Source: a virus | Direction: 5' to 3' (one strand) | IMG/VR virus record: IMGVR_UViG_3300050132_000119 | Coordinates: 1 to 56,544 of that record | DNA length: 56,544 nt | Shown here: piece after piece, positions 31,273 to 39,809 of the stretch | Numbering within the stretch: the first letter of the stretch is position 1 | How the letters are laid out: each line of letters opens with the position of its first letter | Made by a program: the position numbers and the translations under genes | The notes under the pieces: model-generated | What the model was told of the DNA's origin: nothing | The model's input: only the letters and a program-made list of their open reading frames with translations | Database searches by the model: none

Positions 31273-31556
31273 TTGTGCGCTCCCCTATTCGTGAAGTCCC
31301 GCATGTCCGAGCGAATCTCTTTTAGCATCGCAGTCACCGCTTCAATCTGAGCCTCCTGTTTCGCCATACGCTCGGGCAACAGGTCCACAGCCTTTTGGCG
31401 CACTTCAAGGTTGTCGAGTTTGCTGACAGTCTGTGCCTGGAAACTTGACATCCACCACGTACCCACCAGTGTCTGCACACCAATGGCAACAACCAATGCC
31501 AGAGGTATGGTGGGGTCAATGCGCCAGCGTGCAGTGGTGTCTGCATGGGTCGCCAT
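31269..31556 (-). CDS. Lysis-cassette membrane protein with coiled coil
   Basis: A 95-residue protein starting MATHADTTARWRIDPTIPLA. One transmembrane helix (about 17-35) is followed by a long helix (QTVSKLDNLEVRQKAVDLLP, ERMAKQEAQIEAVTAMLKEI). AGGAG precedes ATG 31556, so longer in-frame starts are disfavoured. It overlaps the holin gene. It may regulate lysis timing or act as a second holin. Confidence 0.65.
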   Translation of the reverse strand: MATHADTTARWRIDPTIPLALVVAIGVQTLVGTWWMSSFQAQTVSKLDNLEVRQKAVDLLPERMAKQEAQIEAVTAMLKEIRSDMRDFTNRGAHK

Positions 31557-31557
31557 A

Positions 31558-31803
31558 TCATTGTTCTCCTGTATAAATCTGTTTCTGACCCAGCCACGAC
31601 TTGTGGCAGTGATTGTCATCCCCGAGTCTGCGGGCAACCCCGTCAATAAGGGATACTGCGACTCTACCGCGCCGTTTACCATTGCGCTTCAAGTCCCATG
31701 CGGCTGAAGATGCACATTCACCGCGCTTCACCTTGCCAAGACAAATGAGTGCGAAGATGAATACATCTGCGGCAATCAGGATCATGAGGGTGCGGGTTTT
31801 CAT
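31558..31803 (-). CDS. Small membrane protein of the lysis region
   Basis: An 81-residue protein with an N-terminal transmembrane helix (LMILIAADVFIFALICLG). A basic stretch (GKVKRGECASSAAWDLKRNG, KRRGRVAVSLIDG) and a Cys/His tail (DDNHCHKSW) follow. It resembles a recurrent phage protein next to lysis genes whose function is unknown. Its start overlaps the tail fibre stop. Confidence 0.62.
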   Translation of the reverse strand: MKTRTLMILIAADVFIFALICLGKVKRGECASSAAWDLKRNGKRRGRVAVSLIDGVARRLGDDNHCHKSWLGQKQIYTGEQ

Positions 31804-34502
31804 TTGGATTCCAGAGCAGCCAAGCGGCGGCGCAGGTCTTGAAGCTCAGCCACCAAATTAGCAATGACTTCGGCGGAAGATGCCTGCATCGATTGATACT
31901 TCGGAACTGAACGAGTACCCATGACTGCTGGAACTGCTTCAGTCGTATCAGTCGCCGGAACTGCTGGAGTTACCTCGTACTCCCGATCCTCCATCTCATC
32001 CTTGACGCCATTCACGGCATTAGGACAAACCTCTTGGAACTCATGTGCCAGGAAACCTGCATCCTTGCGACCGTCTCTGGTCCATTCCCAAGTGGTAGGT
32101 TTCAGGGCATCGATGAATGCACCAGAACCGGTTAGCGGCTGCTGATTAGCCTTGAGGCGATAGTCCGATGTGGTGTTGTATAGGACCGCTGTGGTGCCGG
32201 ATTGGGTGATGGAGCCGATGCTGCTGCCGTTGTAAAAGTATGTTGCATATTGCGTCCCTGAAGCAGTCCCTGAAGCGTGGCTCACCTGCGCCACCCCGCC
32301 CGCATAAAGAAAATGACCATTGGCATTGGCACCTGCGGCAGTTTGAGCAACTAGCAAATTCCCATTCGCATCCAGCGTCATCGCCTGCGTGAATGTTATC
32401 GGGTTGCCTGCGGTGCCAGAAGGTGCGGTGTTCCAAGTGTGGGTGCCTGCTGTCTGGTTGTAATACGAGGCGCCTGCTGTTACTTTGTAAATAAAGCCTA
32501 TGCCGTTGTTGTAGGCGTTGCCAAGCACAACCGAGTTATTTCCTGAAATAGTAGCCGCAAAGGATGACCCGTTTGCTAGTTCGGTAGCTTTCCAGTTTGA
32601 CCCCCAACCGCTAGGCACCACCCCAAGCCCGAGGTTGCCTGAAGTGTCCACTATTACTTGGTCAGTTGTTCCATTGCTTAGTACAAAATTCGACCCCATC
32701 AACTTCAATGCACGATAAGCATTCATTGCTTGGTTCAAACTTTGAACGAATCCGTAGTTTACGTCTACGTAGGCTTTCATATTGCCGTTCGTTCCATCAC
32801 TCGCACTCAGCGTCGTGAATGCTCCGGCTGCGGGGGTTGTAGCTCCGATGGCGCCAGGAGCTGGGAACACCGTAGCCTGCAGCCACGCCAGAATCGTGGC
32901 CTTCAGGTTAGCCCAGGTCAGCTTCTTCAGCCCAAAGGACGCTGCGCTGTCGGTGATCGGTAGCTCGTCCGCATCTACTGGAGTGGCTTTGGTTGTGGCG
33001 GCGTGAGTCTGCGGTGCAATCGTATTCGTTACATTAGTCGCATCAAGTACCGGAGGCTGCGCGAAACTCACAACCTGAGTAGCCCGATTCACCGTAAACG
33101 CAGTACCCAGAAGAGCCCCAGCATCTGAATACGCATTCAGCGCGAAGTTCGACCCCGCATTAGACCCACCTTCAGCAGTTGCCGATACCTCTTCGGCCCA
33201 TCTGTCCACCCCGGCTGTGCGCCAGCGGGTACTTCCCACATTACCCGCAGGCCGGTCTGCTACCAGCCCCGCAGTACCTCCAGATGAGATAGCCTGTAGC
33301 GCCACAGCACCTGCAGCCGCAGCCTGGTATCCACCTGCGGTGAACTTGCCTGCATAGACTCCGTTATTCGTTACCCCGATCTCATTTGATCCAGTAACAT
33401 AGAACCCTGTGGTCGAAGTACCGAAAGCCGCAGAAGGAGTTGTAACAGATCCGTTACCGAATACGATAGACGAGATACCCCCGGACAAGGAAGTGTTCGC
33501 ATTGATGATGTTCGTGCCGTCACAGAACAGGATAGCCGCTTGACCCTGCACCACCGCCACCGTGGTCCCACCCCCCACGCACCCGAAGGTCAAGGTGTAG
33601 GCACCTGTGGTGGCATTCGATACATAGTAGACCTGAACCACGGCAGGCTGATTCACAATCTGGTTGGAGGTCAGTGTACCCGAGTACTTCTGCACCACGT
33701 TGGATGCTTCCGTCAGGGTCAGGGAAACCGTGCCCCCGGTGACAGTCTTGTTCAGTTGCGTGAAGTTGAACTGTACATTCCGACCCCGGCCCACGGTGTA
33801 CCAGTCAGTGGCACCCATATGGATGAAGCAGGACTCGTTAATCGAGAGTGCAATGGTACCGGAACCATCAATCAGAGATCCACCGGTGGGGGTGACAGTC
33901 AGAATCCCGGAGCCCTGGTTATGCACCTCGATACCGAAGTCCGAGGTGCTTCCTGTCGTGCTCAGTAGAGTCAGGGTTCCTGTTCCCCCGGTCCACACGA
34001 ATACCTTGGACCTGTCGGCCATGGTGACCGTGGTGTTACCGGAGATATTCACCACCACGGCAGCGGTGCTGATCGTGTTGGCTAGAGCCTTGACACCGTA
34101 ACCAGCTAGGGATGCGGCGTCGAGAGTGGAACTGCCGACACCGAATATCGTGGTTCTCCATGTCCCGGCTTGGGTGGAATTGTCGCTCAGGTACAGGTAC
34201 TTAACCTGACCCGCTGCTACTGTGGCGACCACGTTACCTGCGAAGTCAAGAACCGTGAAGCTGTAGGAACTGGGGTTGTCGAATAGAGTGTCCTGACCCG
34301 CAGAGGTCAGAGTGGCATCGGGTAGAGAAACACTGAATCCCCCAGCAGTCGGGGTCACTTTCATGATCCGGGCACACTGGTTGCCCGATGTAGCAAATGC
34401 AGGCCACACGGTCACCAGATTCGCGGACAGGGCTACCGCACGGAATTGCACCTCGGACGGCTGGACCGTAGATCCTCCAAAAACATCTGCGTATCCTGAC
34501 AT
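31800..34502 (-). CDS. Tail fibre with C-terminal S74 chaperone
   Basis: A 900-residue Gly/Ala/Ser/Thr-rich fibre. The N-terminal 200 residues resemble an attachment domain, and the middle carries repeated short beta motifs. The C-terminal 120 residues are an intramolecular chaperone of the peptidase S74 type: SDYRLKANQQPL, then GSGAFIDALKPTTWEWTRDG, DAGFLAHEFQEVCP, ending in a coiled coil (LVAELQDLRRRLAALESK). Such domains trimerise the fibre and then cut themselves off. It is the likely receptor-binding protein. Confidence 0.85.
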   Translation of the reverse strand: MSGYADVFGGSTVQPSEVQFRAVALSANLVTVWPAFATSGNQCARIMKVTPTAGGFSVSLPDATLTSAGQDTLFDNPSSYSFTVLDFAGNVVATVAAGQVKYLYLSDNSTQAGTWRTTIFGVGSSTLDAASLAGYGVKALANTISTAAVVVNISGNTTVTMADRSKVFVWTGGTGTLTLLSTTGSTSDFGIEVHNQGSGILTVTPTGGSLIDGSGTIALSINESCFIHMGATDWYTVGRGRNVQFNFTQLNKTVTGGTVSLTLTEASNVVQKYSGTLTSNQIVNQPAVVQVYYVSNATTGAYTLTFGCVGGGTTVAVVQGQAAILFCDGTNIINANTSLSGGISSIVFGNGSVTTPSAAFGTSTTGFYVTGSNEIGVTNNGVYAGKFTAGGYQAAAAGAVALQAISSGGTAGLVADRPAGNVGSTRWRTAGVDRWAEEVSATAEGGSNAGSNFALNAYSDAGALLGTAFTVNRATQVVSFAQPPVLDATNVTNTIAPQTHAATTKATPVDADELPITDSAASFGLKKLTWANLKATILAWLQATVFPAPGAIGATTPAAGAFTTLSASDGTNGNMKAYVDVNYGFVQSLNQAMNAYRALKLMGSNFVLSNGTTDQVIVDTSGNLGLGVVPSGWGSNWKATELANGSSFAATISGNNSVVLGNAYNNGIGFIYKVTAGASYYNQTAGTHTWNTAPSGTAGNPITFTQAMTLDANGNLLVAQTAAGANANGHFLYAGGVAQVSHASGTASGTQYATYFYNGSSIGSITQSGTTAVLYNTTSDYRLKANQQPLTGSGAFIDALKPTTWEWTRDGRKDAGFLAHEFQEVCPNAVNGVKDEMEDREYEVTPAVPATDTTEAVPAVMGTRSVPKYQSMQASSAEVIANLVAELQDLRRRLAALESK

Positions 34503-34525
34503 TTGTAATCCTTCCGATTGCGTGA

Positions 34526-34750
34526 TTATATTAGCGGTTCGTCCGGTCGTGGGTATCTCAGAGTAATATTCTCACTCGCCCTTGCAGGTAATCTCCAAGG
34601 ATCAAGGTCATCCGCGCATTCCGGGCACACCCGTAACCCTGGAGCATTCCGATCTGCAACCAATTTACTATAAGGCTGCTTTGTCTTGCACCTATCGCAT
34701 ACCGCTATGGCCCGAGATGCAAAACTTGAGGTGTCAAGGTAAAGGCTCAT
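34526..34750 (-). CDS. Small zinc-ribbon protein
   Basis: A 74-residue protein with two CxxC pairs, VCDRCKTKQPYSKL and LRVCPECADDLDPW, the layout of a zinc ribbon. It is a recurrent small gene between tail and fibre genes in podophages. Its start overlaps the upstream stop (ATGA). The role is unknown; a structural zinc site in a tail component is possible. Confidence 0.75.
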   Translation of the reverse strand: MSLYLDTSSFASRAIAVCDRCKTKQPYSKLVADRNAPGLRVCPECADDLDPWRLPARASENITLRYPRPDEPLI

Positions 34751-35757
34751 CGGGTATATCCCGAAATATTCGGACTTATACGAATTGGAGCACCGTCAGA
34801 TTCACTGTCCTCAGCCTGACTCAGATGCTCAGCGGCCTTGGATTCCAGATATTCTAGTCGCCCATCAGGTAATTCACCCGCAGGTAATTCGACTGCGCAG
34901 CGGCAAGCCAGGGTCAGGATAATAGATTCCATCCAGCGTTGAGGAATATCCAGAGTATTCGTCAGAGCCCCCACATCCTGAATATGTCGCTGGGACCAGA
35001 TGACAATCTGATCCGTGGAAACCTGTGATGCAGGCCAGATCCAGATTCTGGGTGCCGTCTGCTTGTCAAACCAGTATTGCAGGCTCTTGGACCCCGCTGG
35101 CACCGAGAATGTCTTATTCGGGAGACTGGCGTAGTCATCATTCGACAACTTAGCCATTGGAATCTCGTAGGGACTGACACTGAAGGTCAGGGCACTCACC
35201 GACGCCAGGGTTCCCGAGGTGTCCCGGACTCGCCAGTATCGGGCAGCAGTCGAGTTATCGGCATCTGTGGATAACCAGCATCCCGCAGCCTTGGCAGTTG
35301 CGAAACTGAATGCCTGAGCCTGGACCCAGAGAATCGAGTCGAGGGAATACTCCATGACTAATGTGGCACTCGTCGCTACGGAAAACTGAATTGCGGTGTT
35401 GTAGACTGCTGCGGTAACCCCCACACCCAGGTCCAGACCCTGCCACCCGGCACCCGAGATGGTGGTGCCCGTCAGGTCCGTCTTTGTCCGGTACAGCGCG
35501 TTCATGATGTCCACGGTACCCTGACGCAGAGGAAATTGGATCTGGTTGGGGTTGATCCCCAGAACCTGTTTCTCCACGCACCAGAGAGACAAACCCCGGT
35601 TCGCCAGATCACTGAGCAGGAAAAACAGATTCTCCCTAGCGGATAACTGCAATTCAGAGGAAATCGTGGAGGCCAGCTTCCCACACCGTCGATATGCGTG
35701 CTCGATAATATTTGTCACATCTGCGACATTATTCCCAACGGTGCCTGAAGTAGCCAT
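34747..35757 (-). CDS. Head-tail junction / tail-associated structural protein
   Basis: A 336-residue protein. The N-terminal helices (IIEHAYRRCGKLASTISSEL, ENLFFLLSDLANRGLSLW) and the C-terminal helices (RWMESIILTLACRCAVELPA) resemble adaptor-type proteins. Between them, residues of about 105-200 form a beta-rich insert with WLSTDADNSTAARYWRVRD, like a discoidin or carbohydrate-binding domain. I read it as a junction protein with an exposed sugar-binding domain; the exact ring is uncertain. Confidence 0.6.
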   Translation of the reverse strand: MATSGTVGNNVADVTNIIEHAYRRCGKLASTISSELQLSARENLFFLLSDLANRGLSLWCVEKQVLGINPNQIQFPLRQGTVDIMNALYRTKTDLTGTTISGAGWQGLDLGVGVTAAVYNTAIQFSVATSATLVMEYSLDSILWVQAQAFSFATAKAAGCWLSTDADNSTAARYWRVRDTSGTLASVSALTFSVSPYEIPMAKLSNDDYASLPNKTFSVPAGSKSLQYWFDKQTAPRIWIWPASQVSTDQIVIWSQRHIQDVGALTNTLDIPQRWMESIILTLACRCAVELPAGELPDGRLEYLESKAAEHLSQAEDSESDGAPIRISPNISGYTR

Positions 35758-35762
35758 TTAGA

Positions 35763-36407
35763 TTATCCTGTGATCTGCGTTGGCTGAATCACACGCCATG
35801 TCACTGCTGCGCCATTGGTGACCGAGTTGAACAGCAACCGGGCGGCATTGGCACCCACCATTCCAGCAGCGCCTACCGTTGCGGTCTTACCACTGAACGC
35901 TGAGGTGTAGCTACTCCAATCCAGCGTCTCTGGTCGGGTGTTGTAGACATTCTCGAAGGACTCCTGCAACGTGAAGTTGATGGTTCCCGACACATCCACA
36001 TCGTGCGTTGCTGCGACAATCGAGCGCCACTCCAGCGGGAGAGTCTGCGTGAGTGACGGTGCTGCGATACCCACGGATACCACCAGCGCACCCATCGTCG
36101 CTGACGGTTGAATCGTGGTAATGGTTTTGAAGTATCCGGTGCTGGTAACCGTGGCATTGGATGCTGGACCCGTGATACCCGTTTCAGTCTTCGCGTTGCC
36201 ATCGGAGTCCGTACCGACGATGGTGAAGGTGACGCCCGCCAACGTAGCCTGAACCGGGGAGGTGAGCGTCACCTGGTGGGCTAGCAAGTCAGTGGTCGCG
36301 GGAGTCGTTACAGCAGTGGCAGCACCCGTTGAGTTGAAGGTCTGCGCATTGAACGCCGTGGTCAGCGCCGTGACGGGGGAAAATGGGCCAAGTTTGATCG
36401 GACGCAT
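35763..36407 (-). CDS. Virion structural protein with Ig-like domain
   Basis: A 214-residue Thr/Ala/Val-rich beta protein. The segment VTFTIVGTDSDGNAKTETGI with STGYFKTITTIQPSATMG aligns with the protein encoded just upstream (36459), so both carry the same domain. It lies beyond the terminator at 36426-36451 and so should be expressed less than the capsid genes. It may be a decoration or stopper protein. Confidence 0.62.
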   Translation of the reverse strand: MRPIKLGPFSPVTALTTAFNAQTFNSTGAATAVTTPATTDLLAHQVTLTSPVQATLAGVTFTIVGTDSDGNAKTETGITGPASNATVTSTGYFKTITTIQPSATMGALVVSVGIAAPSLTQTLPLEWRSIVAATHDVDVSGTINFTLQESFENVYNTRPETLDWSSYTSAFSGKTATVGAAGMVGANAARLLFNSVTNGAAVTWRVIQPTQITG

Positions 36408-36425
36408 TTGATTCTCTCCTTATGT

Positions 36426-36451
36426 TAAAAAGACGCCCCCGAAGGGGCATC
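36426..36451 (-). terminator. Rho-independent terminator after the capsid operon
   Basis: Read on the minus strand, GATGCCCC and GGGGCGTC pair around a TTCG tetraloop, followed by a run of T. It lies in the 51-base gap between two structural genes. It ends, or partly ends, transcription from the 39837-39810 promoter. Confidence 0.88.
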
Positions 36452-36458
36452 AGGAGAC

Positions 36459-37193
36459 TCAGATTTGCGTCACACCCGCAGCGCCCGTGCGAGTGGCATT
36501 GGGACCACAAGCAATACCCGGCACTGCAATCGTGAGCACCAGACGCTTGGTGCCGTCAGAGGCACCCGTCGAAGGGGTGAAACAGCCGCGAACGTCCGTG
36601 GTGGACGTAGTTGCCGTAGCCGTGGTGTCAGCCGCAACAAAGGTACCGGCATCATCAGCCAGAGCACCATTCCAGGCAGCATGAACAATATAACCAGCAT
36701 CCGTCACACGGATCGGCAGGCCGAACTTGTCATTGAAGCCGCAGCTAATGTTGGAGCCAGCAGTGGCGGAAGCTGCGATTCGGGTAACCGATTTGAATGC
36801 CTTGGTCGTAGCCACGGTACTTGAACTGGGGGCCGCGACAGCCGAGGACATAGGTTGACCATACTGGTCGTAACCATAGACGATGAAAGTGGCGGTATTG
36901 GCACCGACAGCAGTCACAGTCACGCAGCGCGGGGTATCTAGGACGTAGCGGTTAGCACCCGTGGCGTCTTGGACCAGGGTGACGCCGGTTCCGGCAGTCA
37001 GAGCCAGATCCACAGCGCCCGTGCTTGCAGCGGCGGCGCGTAGACCAGCGACTTGCAGGGTCAGGGGAACAACGTCATGGACATAGATTCGACCCAGAGG
37101 GCCGACACCCATGGGCATCAGGGAAGGATTGGTTGCGTCTGCGCTAGGCAGGACGGCTGTACCGAGATAGAGATCATCGGAAAAATGAGACAT
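36459..37193 (-). CDS. Virion decoration-type protein with Ig-like domain
   Basis: A 244-residue beta-rich protein (YLGTAVLPSADATNPSLMPM, GRIYVHDVVPLTLQVAG, ATFIVYGYDQYGQPMSSAVA, KAFKSVTRIAASATAG). Its middle matches the Ig-like domain of the protein at 35763. It is in the capsid operon, directly before the terminator. A capsid decoration role is the simplest reading. Confidence 0.62.
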   Translation of the reverse strand: MSHFSDDLYLGTAVLPSADATNPSLMPMGVGPLGRIYVHDVVPLTLQVAGLRAAAASTGAVDLALTAGTGVTLVQDATGANRYVLDTPRCVTVTAVGANTATFIVYGYDQYGQPMSSAVAAPSSSTVATTKAFKSVTRIAASATAGSNISCGFNDKFGLPIRVTDAGYIVHAAWNGALADDAGTFVAADTTATATTSTTDVRGCFTPSTGASDGTKRLVLTIAVPGIACGPNATRTGAAGVTQI

Positions 37194-37222
37194 GGTGCTG
37201 CTCCTTGAAAAGTTTGCACGGT

Positions 37223-37909
37223 TTATGAACTACTCTTCTTCAAATACTCTATAGCGCTGAGTAAGGTCGCTATATTATCGCCGAAAAAACCAAGACCACG
37301 GTTGCAATTCGAACACAGGAGTCCTCTGACTTTCTTGCTATCGTGACAATGGTCCACTGCTAAACTGAAAGGTTTTCCATTACTTTGTATTGACCCTTCG
37401 TTACCTTTACATATCGCACAACTATGATCCTGACTATCTAAGATTCTCTCGTAATCGCCCATGGTTATCCCATAGTACCGTTTCATGTCAGCAGACTTCA
37501 CAGAGCGAATGTTATCCGCACGCCATTCCCTTTGATACTTAGCCGCCGATTCTCGATCCACCGGTGTCCCTTTAATCACTTGCCAACACATGTTCTGCTT
37601 GGAATAAGGACCAGTCTTACTGATTCTGACTAATCTTGCACCGGTTTGTCGTTCGATCACATCTTCAACGAATACCCAGAAATCATTCTTCCATTCATCG
37701 CATAAATCCTTCCAATGAAACCTTCGAAGTCCCGACCACGTTGAGTAAAGAGGATGTTTCTCCTTAGAACCCCAATCGGACGGTCTCTTAGTTATAGACG
37801 GATCGCCATATCTCTGCCATCTCTTGTAATGTCTAGCACAAAGATTCTGGGCTACAGATAGCTCACCACAACTCATAACGGAACAAGGGGAACCACTTGG
37901 TAATGACAT
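37223..37909 (-). CDS. Endonuclease VII-type protein, probable homing gene
   Basis: A 228-residue protein. The C-terminus carries the T4 endonuclease VII (recombination endonuclease, HNH/His-Me) domain: HSCAICKG, then LAVDHCHDSKKVRGLLCSNC and NRGLGFFGDN, with zinc-binding cysteines and the catalytic DHCH. The N-terminus has two cysteine pairs (CSVMSCGELSVAQNLCARHY) and a NMCWQVIKG segment typical of mobile endonucleases. It is AT-richer than the flanking capsid genes and interrupts their operon, so it looks like a late insertion rather than a resolvase needed for packaging. Confidence 0.8.
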   Translation of the reverse strand: MSLPSGSPCSVMSCGELSVAQNLCARHYKRWQRYGDPSITKRPSDWGSKEKHPLYSTWSGLRRFHWKDLCDEWKNDFWVFVEDVIERQTGARLVRISKTGPYSKQNMCWQVIKGTPVDRESAAKYQREWRADNIRSVKSADMKRYYGITMGDYERILDSQDHSCAICKGNEGSIQSNGKPFSLAVDHCHDSKKVRGLLCSNCNRGLGFFGDNIATLLSAIEYLKKSSS

Positions 37910-37979
37910 ATAGACTCCTTTGAAAAGTCCATCATATCATCATGGTTCCCCCTGTGTCCAGTTATTTACAAGGATGTGT

Positions 37980-39020
37980 CTAGGCACCCGGCGTTCCGAA
38001 CAGGCATCGGGGGTCCGTCCAGCCTTCGATATAACGCTCGGTTGCCTTATATTTCACGCTGTCACTTTCAAAATCTCCTTCCATGGACTTGGTCAGTTTC
38101 CGGCGAACAATCAACTTAGCACCTTCTGGGGCATCAGTGGAAACCCACCATGCCGTAGCCGAGGTCAGGCGCGACAGGACAGCTGGATCAGAGTCAACCG
38201 TATTACTGGTGGACTTGATAGGGTTGATGTCGTTGTTGGCCGTACCCGCACGCAGAACCGACTTCAACAGAACCTCGCCCTGGAACACGTTGTCAGGAGA
38301 GATAACCAGCTTCTTGCCCTGGAGACGAATCTTCTTTCCGTTATTGTCCGTAGCCTTGCGAACCTGAATCAGCATCTGTTCCAGCGACGTTTGCGACAGG
38401 GCCGCAGCGGTAGAAAGGACGTTGCTGAACGTGCCGCCGATGATCGGGTGCGATGCACTCGACAAGCAGATACCATCACCACCGAGGTAGGACGAGTTGA
38501 AAGCACGGTTCAGGACATTGGCGCAGCGCAGTTCCTTGGTTTCAATCAGAGACTGAGCCAGGTGCTTGCTGAACGTGGAGCCGATGCTGATATGGTCACC
38601 GTCTTCGACCAGAATCTTGGTCAGGGCGAAGGCCAAACCGAACACCTTGTAGGTGTAGCGCTTGTTGAACAGCACACCACCTTGTTGGTAGGTGACTGGC
38701 ATACCGTCAGGCAACTCAGGAGCAGCACCGAATCCATAACCCACAGGCTCCTCAAAGTACGCACGCTCAATCGTAGCCTTGACTTCACGGAACACCTGCT
38801 TCCATTCGTCCTTACGCTGATCGTAGACGCCATCGAAGAACTGGTTCAGAATGGGTTCGACAATCGGACGGAAGTCCGTGGAGCGCATAGGCGCAGTCAT
38901 ACCACCGAAAGCGAGCAACCCTGCGGTTTCCGAGCTTCCTGTAACATGGAACACCAGCAGCGCAAGGGCTGCGACGATGAGTGCTTGGACGGCAAGCGAC
39001 CAGTCGGTAAAACCAACCAC
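37980..39020 (-). CDS. Major capsid protein (HK97-like), start uncertain
   Basis: A 346-residue protein as read from GTG 39020. From about residue 41 (MTAPMRSTDFRPIVEPILNQ) it matches podophage HK97-type capsid proteins: KDEWKQVFREVKATIERAYF, GYGFGAAPELPDGMPVTYQQ, ILVEDGDHISIGSTFSKHLA, SLIETKELRCANVLNRAFN, KKLVISPDNVFQGEVLLKSV, KSMEGDFESDS. The first 40 residues are a hydrophobic helix. A strong AAGGAG and ATG sit at 39054-39038 but one base out of frame. Adding one A to the AAAA run behind that ATG would give a continuous start MKNFKQFVVGF. The internal ATG at 38900 is the other option. Confidence 0.85.
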   Translation of the reverse strand: MVGFTDWSLAVQALIVAALALLVFHVTGSSETAGLLAFGGMTAPMRSTDFRPIVEPILNQFFDGVYDQRKDEWKQVFREVKATIERAYFEEPVGYGFGAAPELPDGMPVTYQQGGVLFNKRYTYKVFGLAFALTKILVEDGDHISIGSTFSKHLAQSLIETKELRCANVLNRAFNSSYLGGDGICLSSASHPIIGGTFSNVLSTAAALSQTSLEQMLIQVRKATDNNGKKIRLQGKKLVISPDNVFQGEVLLKSVLRAGTANNDINPIKSTSNTVDSDPAVLSRLTSATAWWVSTDAPEGAKLIVRRKLTKSMEGDFESDSVKYKATERYIEGWTDPRCLFGTPGA

Positions 39021-39052
39021 GAATTGTTTGAAGTTTTCATGTTTGGTTCTCC

Positions 39053-39637
39053 TTAGACGGCAGTGGTGGGTGCGGAGTATTGGGTATTAGCCAAGGTCAC
39101 GCGCACAATGGGGTAGAGGTCGGTAGCAGCGTTGTCAGGAGCCAGGCCGAACCCGATGATGCGGAACTGCTTCTGGGAACCAGCGCCAGCCAGAGTCGTA
39201 TTCAGCGAACAAGCAGACAGACCCGTGGAGGTGGAACCAGCGGTGTAGATAATGTCAGCTTCGTCACCGATTGCTGTCATGGCGGTTGCCAGAGTCGCAC
39301 TCAGTTGACCAGACATCTGAATCTCGTAAACGATTTCCTTGTCCGTGTACACCCAGGCCGTGATGACCGAACCGGACATGACAGACTGAGACGCCGGGTA
39401 AAAGTTGGAATAGGTGGGCTTGCCGGTGGCATCCACATACTCACAACCTGCGAACGACCCCAGTAACGTGGCAGCAGCGGTACCCACAGTGACGGTACCG
39501 TTGGTGTTCAGAATCACCGGATCACCTTTGAAGATGGCGGTGTTGTAGGTGGGATTGATGGTGTACGCCTGGGCACGATCCGTACCAGACGGGTGGTATA
39601 CGGGGATAAGACCGTAGGGAGAAGCTGTTGCGCTCAT
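39053..39637 (-). CDS. Head decoration / minor capsid protein
   Basis: A 194-residue beta-rich protein (YGLIPVYHPSGTDRAQAYTI, NTAIFKGDPVILNTNGTV, FAGCEYVDATGKPTYSNFYP) of the type encoded directly upstream of podophage major capsid genes. It is the first gene of the capsid operon; AAGGAGG precedes its ATG. The HK97-type partner is just downstream, which supports a decoration or cement role. Confidence 0.7.
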   Translation of the reverse strand: MSATASPYGLIPVYHPSGTDRAQAYTINPTYNTAIFKGDPVILNTNGTVTVGTAAATLLGSFAGCEYVDATGKPTYSNFYPASQSVMSGSVITAWVYTDKEIVYEIQMSGQLSATLATAMTAIGDEADIIYTAGSTSTGLSACSLNTTLAGAGSQKQFRIIGFGLAPDNAATDLYPIVRVTLANTQYSAPTTAV

Positions 39638-39803
39638 GTAGAGCCTCCTTATGTAAATGATGAAGAATCACATTGACCTTTCGGTCCTTGCGGGTCAACA
39701 AATCAACACTGGGAGGCGCGAAGCTCTCAACCTTGCAATTTTCAGACTCGGGAGGGAATACCTAAATAATACTTGACAGCAATGATTCAAGTATTCCCTG
39801 CCT
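39638..39803 (-). promoter_or_regulatory. Structured 5' leader of the capsid operon
   Basis: A leader of about 165 bases lies between the promoter and the first ATG. GGGAATAC (minus strand, 39798-39791) can pair with GTATTCCC (39761-39754), while AATACTTGA (39795-39787) can pair perfectly with TCAAGTATT (39776-39768). The two stems use overlapping bases, so they exclude each other. Further along, GACC and GGTC close a GAAA tetraloop (39686-39675). No known riboswitch was recognised. Confidence 0.55.
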
Positions 39804-39809
39804 AACACA

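Noticed and set aside
37920-39056. Plus-strand frame of 378 codons opposite the major capsid gene
   Set aside because: It is an antisense shadow; the opposite strand encodes clear HK97-type capsid motifs.
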